Shown: in pieces, positions 49,170 to 53,791 of the stretch
Layout: each line of letters opens with the position of its first letter
Numbering within the stretch: the first letter of the stretch is position 1
DNA from: Anaerolineales bacterium
Lineage (GTDB): Bacteria; Chloroflexota; Anaerolineae; Anaerolineales; Villigracilaceae
DNA: 53,791 bases
Assembly: GCA_016928525.1 (NCBI GenBank)
Contig: JAFGKO010000243.1
Location: 1 to 53,791 of the forward strand
Reading direction: 5' to 3'
Made by a program: the position numbers and the translations under genes
Notes under the pieces: model-generated
What the model was told of the DNA's origin: nothing
What the model saw: the letters and a program-made list of their open reading frames with translations, nothing else
Databases searched by the model: none

Positions 49170-50009
49170 ATGATGACCGATAATAATCCCTTCATTCAAG
49201 TCAACAACCTGGACTTTACATATCCTGACGGTACAAAAGCCCTGGAGGATATAAATGTCTCGATCAAAATCGGTGAATTCATCGCCTTGATCGGGCAAAA
49301 TGGATCAGGCAAGACCACACTTTCCAAACTCCTGAACGGCCTGTACAAACCCTCCTCAGGGGATGTCATCGTCGATGGGCTGAATTCTAAAACAACGCCC
49401 ATTGTACAAATGGTGCGGCGTGTGGGATACGTTTTCCAGAACCCGGACCACCAGCTTTTTAACAACAATTGCTGGGACGAAATCGCATACGGTCCCCGGA
49501 ATATTGAGCTCCCTGAAGATGAAGTCAAGATCCGTGTAGAGGAGGCCACCCAGGTTGTTGGCTTACCCAAAATATACTTCGAAGAACATCCGTTTTTCCT
49601 TTCGAAGGGTCTGCGGCAACGGGTAGCGATCGCTTCCATTCTGGCTTTGCGGCCCCAGGTCATCATCGTGGATGAACCCACAACCGGCCAGGATGCGCGC
49701 CAGTCCTTCGAGATCATGGATTTTCTGAAAGACCTGAATGAAAATCACGGCCACACGATCATCATCATCACGCACGATATGCCCATCGTGGCGCAATATG
49801 CCCGTCGCGTGATCTTGATGAGCGAAGGGAAAATCCTGGCCGATGACGAAACAGCGCGCGTTTTTTCTCAACCCGAAATCCTGGCACAGGCCTTCCTGGA
49901 ACCACCCGAGATCACGCAACTGGCGCAAAGTGTCCGGGAACTCGGTTTTAGCCCGGGGACACTGACTGTCGATGAAATGATCAAGGAATTCGAGAAATTA
50001 AAGGGATAG
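49170..50009 (+). CDS. ecfA2: ECF transporter ATPase A2 with divergent signature motif
   Basis: A 279-residue ABC ATPase. Walker A is GQNGSGKTTLS, Walker B VIIVDEPTTGQD, and the H-loop ITHDMP. The signature reads FLSKGLRQRVAIA, where LSGGQ is expected, so one of the two composite ATP sites may be weak. A second ATG three bases on (49173) is an equally good start. A terminator follows. Confidence 0.9.
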   Translation: MMTDNNPFIQVNNLDFTYPDGTKALEDINVSIKIGEFIALIGQNGSGKTTLSKLLNGLYKPSSGDVIVDGLNSKTTPIVQMVRRVGYVFQNPDHQLFNNNCWDEIAYGPRNIELPEDEVKIRVEEATQVVGLPKIYFEEHPFFLSKGLRQRVAIASILALRPQVIIVDEPTTGQDARQSFEIMDFLKDLNENHGHTIIIITHDMPIVAQYARRVILMSEGKILADDETARVFSQPEILAQAFLEPPEITQLAQSVRELGFSPGTLTVDEMIKEFEKLKG

Positions 50010-50011
50010 CA

Positions 50012-50056
50012 AATGAAACATGCTCCTCATGTTACGAGGAGCATGTTTCATTTTGG
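50012..50056 (+). terminator. Terminator of the ECF operon
   Basis: A 17-base-pair stem, AATGAAACATGCTCCTC with its complement, around a 7-base loop, ending in TTTT. Confidence 0.88.
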
Positions 50057-50104
50057 CTATTTTTGGGGCATTACACGTTGTTGCATGGGCGTGGGAGAGA
50101 TGGT

Positions 50105-50143
50105 GTCCTGAGCCTGCCTGCGCCCCGAAGGGGTGTCGAAGGG
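50105..50143. repeat. Dispersed CCTGAGC…GTCGAAGGG repeat, intergenic long form
   Basis: Starts GTCCTGAGCCTGCC and ends GTGTCGAAGGG, with an internal GCCCCGAAGGGG hairpin. It is related to the in-gene units at 5077-5100 and 14667-14685. The rest of the gap up to 50202 shows no gene. Confidence 0.6.
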
Positions 50144-50202
50144 AAAAGAAATGACTCGTTACTTGACCAAGCGAACAAGATTGTCGCCAGCATCATCCAC
50201 AG

Positions 50203-51402
50203 CTATTGTGAACTGATCCATGCAAGCCATTGTTGATTGAATCCATCCTTGTTTACCCCCAGCACGGTTTCAATGGCCTGATACAGTCTCTGTTGGAGTT
50301 CCGCTTCCATTGCATAGTCGTAACCGTGATCATAGCGCGGATATTTCGACAATTCGACCAACACAGCCTGTAGCTTGTCGAGCCCGTAGGTTTCAACAAT
50401 GAATTCCACGATCATCGCAGACATGTCATAGTACAGGATCCTTGTTTTCTCATCGGTGAGCAGCGCCAAGTTCTTTTCATCCAGCCAGCTTGTGGGTTGC
50501 GACAGCTCTTCGGCCGTGGAAGACCCCAACTGGACAGGATTGCCGCCTTCAAAAGGACGGTCCCCAAAGTAAACCGCAAGCCCCTCTGCCAGCCAGGCAG
50601 TCTGGCTGTCGGTGATTTCCAGGGTGATCTTGTGCACCAGTTCATGGGCGATCAAGATTTCGGCTGAACCTTTACGGTATGCGTACATCTTGATCGATTC
50701 ACCGGCTTCCCCCCACCCGTTGAAGAGATAGGCCACCCGGATGTCGGTAGTCTCGCGCACCATTTTCCGGTCCGCGTAGAGTTTGACCGTGGTTTTGCTT
50801 TGCGCCTCGAAACCAAGCTCCTTGATCACGCTGGCATAGGCATTTTCGGCCGCCTCACTCACTTCCAATGCCTTCGCCTCAGCCTTCTGAGGATACTTGA
50901 TCGTAAAATGCGGTGTTTCCATCACCCTGAAGTTCAGGTCCGCATCCTTCCAACCGTCTGGCGTCTCAACGAACTTCGCTTCATATTTAACGGTCCGGTT
51001 TTCTTTTTTAGGACCGTACAGGTAGCGCTGGCAAAGCGTTGCGACGATGGTGCTATCGTCGATTTGTGCAGCCTTCAGCACCCTGATCGAAAAGTCGGCA
51101 GTATCGGCATCCTGGTAGATCAGGAACCAGTTGCGCTGCTCCGTGTAATATTCTTTATCGGTCTCGTCGATCAGGGCCAGGTAGCGCTCGATATCTTGCG
51201 CTTGCATGGCCTCCAATTTTGCGGCGATCAGATCATACACAACCTGCTCCGCAAAACCTTCAGCACCCTTCTCTCCCGCCAGGGCTATCTCGCACGCGAG
51301 AGGCCCGTCCGGAACAGCATACATCAGGCCAAAAGTAATTACCGAAACGACAAGCAAAACAACAACCAGGTAGAGCAAGCGGCGCACAATAGTTCGGCCC
51401 AT
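50203..51402 (-). CDS. Membrane-anchored peptidase MA-like metalloprotease
   Basis: A 399-residue protein with an N-terminal membrane helix (about 8-28). The C-terminal domain carries a gluzincin HELVH motif (about 275-279) and downstream WLAEGLAVYF, which supplies the third zinc ligand. This matches the peptidase MA family. The middle is a DUF4440/NTF2-like or linker region. The first 35 residues, MGRTIVRRLLYLVVVLLVVS then ITFGLMYAVPDGPL, look like the start of DppB/OppB permeases. The ATG at 51402 is chosen because GGAGG lies 6 bases upstream. The active site should lie outside the membrane. Confidence 0.82.
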   Translation of the reverse strand: MGRTIVRRLLYLVVVLLVVSVITFGLMYAVPDGPLACEIALAGEKGAEGFAEQVVYDLIAAKLEAMQAQDIERYLALIDETDKEYYTEQRNWFLIYQDADTADFSIRVLKAAQIDDSTIVATLCQRYLYGPKKENRTVKYEAKFVETPDGWKDADLNFRVMETPHFTIKYPQKAEAKALEVSEAAENAYASVIKELGFEAQSKTTVKLYADRKMVRETTDIRVAYLFNGWGEAGESIKMYAYRKGSAEILIAHELVHKITLEITDSQTAWLAEGLAVYFGDRPFEGGNPVQLGSSTAEELSQPTSWLDEKNLALLTDEKTRILYYDMSAMIVEFIVETYGLDKLQAVLVELSKYPRYDHGYDYAMEAELQQRLYQAIETVLGVNKDGFNQQWLAWISSQ

Positions 51403-51521
51403 TGGATACCTCCAATAAACATTGTATAGTAATCTGGAGGCAAGGGCAATAACCTCTCCTTCGAGGAACATCTTGGGACTATAATACAATGGTCGACCGT
51501 TTGTGAAAAAGGAGCAAGAGC

Positions 51522-52889
51522 ATGTTAGTCATTATCAGCGATGTCCACCTGGGAGACGGAACGACCGCTGAATCCATTCCCCCGAGCGCATTCAAACTAT
51601 TTGCAGACCGGCTGCGAGAAACGGCCTATTTCGCCTCCTGGCGCGCCGACGGCAGCTACCGCCCGATCGAGAACATCGACCTGGTCTTGATGGGCGACAT
51701 CCTCGACCCGCTTCACTCCACCCGTTGGCTGGATACCGCGCCCGGAGAGGCAAACTACCTCCGCCCCTGGATCGACCCGAGCCAGCCTGGCTATGCCGCC
51801 AAGCTGCGCGAGGTCACGCAGGCCATTTTCAAGGAAAATAATGAGGCCATCGACGTGCTGCGCCGTTGCGCGGCTGGCGAGGTGGCCACCGTCCTGCCGG
51901 CCACCCGGCGGGGAGAACCGGACCGCAAGACCGATGAGCGCATCCCGCTCAAGGTCCGCACCCACTATATGGTTGGCAACCACGATTGGTATTATCACCT
52001 CCCGGGGGGAGCCTTCGACCAGGTCCGCCAGGAGATGATCGACGCCATGGGCCTGCATAATCCGAACACCAACTTCCCATACGCGATGGAAGAACTCCCA
52101 TCGATGAGAAATATCTTCTTGCGCTACAGGGTCTACGCTCGCCACGGGGACTGTTACGACAAGTTCAACTACGACCGCGAAAAGGGACGCAACCATGGTA
52201 CGCTGGGGGATGTCTTCACGATGGAGGTGTTGAACCGCTTCCCGATCGAAGTGCAAAAACGCTACGGGGATGAACTGCCCGCGGGCATCGTAGACAGCCT
52301 GCGCCGGTTGACCAACATCCGCCCCGTGCTGGCGACCCCGCTGTGGATCAGCGGCCAGATCAAGCATCACGCCGGCAACGCTGCGCTGGAAAACGACCTC
52401 AAAAAAGTGTGGGACGATATCTGTGAAGAATTCCTGCAGAGCGAGTATGTGCGTGAAGCTGATAAGGCCTTCCAACTCGACATCGTGGACGCGATGGAGT
52501 TGATCGTCAAAATATCCAAGCGTACTTCCTTCACCACCATCAATGAGCTGGTGCTCTGGATCCATGACAGGCTCAGGGAAGGGGAACAATCCTTTGCCCA
52601 GCACGCCCTGCGCGAGCCGGCCTTCCTGAACGACTCGGCCCGCTATATTGTTTACGGGCACACCCACCATTACGAGATCGTTCCACTGGATGAAGACGCC
52701 AAACCGCCCCACAGCGACAGCCAGATCTATTTCAACTCAGGCACCTGGCATTCCTACTACGCCCTGGCGATCAAGAATCCCATGGAACAGAAATTCGTCC
52801 CTTACCAGGCCTTGACCTATCTCACATTCTACACAGACAATGAACGCGAAGGGCGTCACTTCGAAACCTGGTCGGGGGCCTATGCGTAA
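51522..52889 (+). CDS. Calcineurin-like metallophosphoesterase
   Basis: A 455-residue predicted cytoplasmic phosphoesterase with all metal-binding motifs: SDVHLGD (6-12), LMGDILD (about 56-62), GNHDWYYH (about 152-159), and YGHTHHYE (about 380-387). A large helical insertion of some 200 residues lies between the GNHD and GHTHH motifs. AAGGAG precedes the ATG by 6 bases. Substrate cannot be inferred. It is divergent from the peptidase gene and ends in a strong terminator. Confidence 0.9.
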   Translation: MLVIISDVHLGDGTTAESIPPSAFKLFADRLRETAYFASWRADGSYRPIENIDLVLMGDILDPLHSTRWLDTAPGEANYLRPWIDPSQPGYAAKLREVTQAIFKENNEAIDVLRRCAAGEVATVLPATRRGEPDRKTDERIPLKVRTHYMVGNHDWYYHLPGGAFDQVRQEMIDAMGLHNPNTNFPYAMEELPSMRNIFLRYRVYARHGDCYDKFNYDREKGRNHGTLGDVFTMEVLNRFPIEVQKRYGDELPAGIVDSLRRLTNIRPVLATPLWISGQIKHHAGNAALENDLKKVWDDICEEFLQSEYVREADKAFQLDIVDAMELIVKISKRTSFTTINELVLWIHDRLREGEQSFAQHALREPAFLNDSARYIVYGHTHHYEIVPLDEDAKPPHSDSQIYFNSGTWHSYYALAIKNPMEQKFVPYQALTYLTFYTDNEREGRHFETWSGAYA

Positions 52890-52891
52890 CA

Positions 52892-52924
52892 AAGTGACAG
52901 TCACCTGCTAGGTGACTGTCACTT
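52892..52924. terminator. Bidirectional hairpin after the metallophosphoesterase
   Basis: A perfect 15-base-pair stem, AAGTGACAGTCACCT with its complement, around GCT. It lies between convergent genes. The T-tract is poor (CTTCT), so efficiency is uncertain. Confidence 0.7.
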
Positions 52925-52949
52925 CTAAAACTCAAAACCGGCCGATGAA

Positions 52950-53791
52950 TTACGGGCTTTTGTCGCGGGCGCAGCGAAAGCCAAGGTCCAGGTTCGACTC
53001 GGACGGGTCACCGGCATAGCGGTAAGCCGCGCTGACACTGACCCCGACATACCCCCACGAACCGCCGCGAAAGACTCTCACGCCCTCCACGCTGGCGGCT
53101 TCACGCCCGTCGTTCGCGGTATACGGGTAGGGACGGTGCAGGCTTACGACCCACTCCCACACGTTCCCTGACATGTCATACAGGCCATAGGGACTCTTGC
53201 CCTTCTCGTAGCTGCCAACGGCGGTCGTATCCTCGACGTTGTAGTGGAAATTCGCAAAGTTCTCATCCAGTCCCTCCCCCCAGGGATAGGTACGCCCGTC
53301 CGTGCCGCGCGCCGCTTTCTCCCATTCCGCTTCGCTGGGCAGACGCCCGCCGCGCCAGGCACAGTAGGCCTGCGCCTGGTACCAGTTGACATGGATCACG
53401 GGGAAGTCGTCGAACTCGGGATTGCCGAAATAACTGGAGCGGGTATAGGAATCCGGCTTGTGGGGCGGCTCGCAGACGCCCGCATCCACACAGGCTTTGT
53501 ATTGCGCGTTGGTCACTTCGTAGAGGTCCATGTAGAATGCGTCCAGATAGACCGTGTGGACAGGCTCTTCATCCTGGAACCAGTCGAGGCGACATTCCGC
53601 TTCATATTCGCGGCAGCTGGCCAGCTCGTCGTTGGCGTAGCGGCCCATGATGAATTCCCCGGCAGGGATCAGCACTGCGCCAGCGACCTCCTCACTCCCG
53701 CTTTGAGGGATTAGCACCGGAAGTGTCGGTGCAGATTCAGGGGTGACTTCCACTCCAGGGGGTGGGGTTGGGCTGGGTTGAGGCAGGGGCA
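52950..53791 (-). CDS. FGE-sulfatase-fold protein, N-terminus beyond the right edge
   Basis: The visible 280 residues consist of a Pro/Thr-rich linker ([12 protein letters not shown]) open to the window edge and an FGE-sulfatase-fold domain: [16 protein letters not shown] [46 protein letters not shown] and GLFGFRCARD-like LGFRCARD. The [19 protein letters not shown] loop has no cysteines, so it is unlikely to make formylglycine. Because the two related proteins at 40371 and 42157 carry TIR and membrane segments before a similar linker, this one probably also has an N-terminal effector or kinase module outside the window. Confidence 0.85.
   Translation of the reverse strand, partial: PLPQPSPTPPPGVEVTPESAPTLPVLIPQSGSEEVAGAVLIPAGEFIMGRYANDELASCREYEAECRLDWFQDEEPVHTVYLDAFYMDLYEVTNAQYKACVDAGVCEPPHKPDSYTRSSYFGNPEFDDFPVIHVNWYQAQAYCAWRGGRLPSEAEWEKAARGTDGRTYPWGEGLDENFANFHYNVEDTTAVGSYEKGKSPYGLYDMSGNVWEWVVSLHRPYPYTANDGREAASVEGVRVFRGGSWGYVGVSVSAAYRYAGDPSESNLDLGFRCARDKSP

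Noticed and set aside
53144..53392. An alternative minus-strand frame within the FGE-fold gene.
   Set aside because: It overlaps conserved FGE motifs in the correct frame and has no plausible start.

Overview
The window reads as a chromosomal segment of a Chloroflexota bacterium, most likely Anaerolineae. That is inference, resting on the 14-gene nuo operon layout, a dnaG-rpoD pair, a fused alpha-beta glycyl-tRNA synthetase, many TIR and FGE-sulfatase-fold proteins, Thr/Pro-rich linkers, and dense short intergenic repeats that also sit in frame inside genes. No rRNA, tRNA or CRISPR array was seen.

Layout. 1-6600 is an accessory block: a NACHT-LRR NTPase, two unknown genes bracketed by remnants of REP-associated tyrosine transposases, a truncated aminotransferase and a TIR-TM-SH3b protein. 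6900-13800 holds a LysM lipoprotein, a DUF1801 protein, rubrerythrin, a fatty acid desaturase, an RRM protein, a HAD phosphatase and a TPR-GGDEF protein. 13815-28521 (minus) is a complete nuoA-N operon for complex I. Its genes mostly abut or overlap, and its few gaps are filled by repeats. dnaG-rpoD and an FAD amine oxidase follow upstream.

34000-43600 is the most unusual part. The last 64 codons of the fused glycyl-tRNA synthetase gene occur three times: once in the intact gene (37205-40264) and twice as detached copies (36451-36645, 34023-34217). The detached copies separate two small cargo units. Each unit begins with a terminator and a tiny lipoprotein gene. One unit carries a TIR domain fused to a GroEL/Cpn60-like domain that has lost its ATPase residues. 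Upstream of the synthetase are two TIR-TM-FGE-fold genes and a truncated TIR gene. A third FGE-fold gene runs off the right edge.

43700-46400 carries the TcmP/DUF5131 pair of unknown function and a small-protein/nucleotidyltransferase pair with a leaderless promoter. 46500-50060 is an ECF vitamin-type transporter (S, T, A, A). It is followed by a gluzincin-like peptidase with a permease-like N-terminus and a metallophosphoesterase.

The best candidate for an undescribed system is the TIR-Cpn60 protein with its lipoprotein partner, housed in serial insertions at the 3' end of glyQS.
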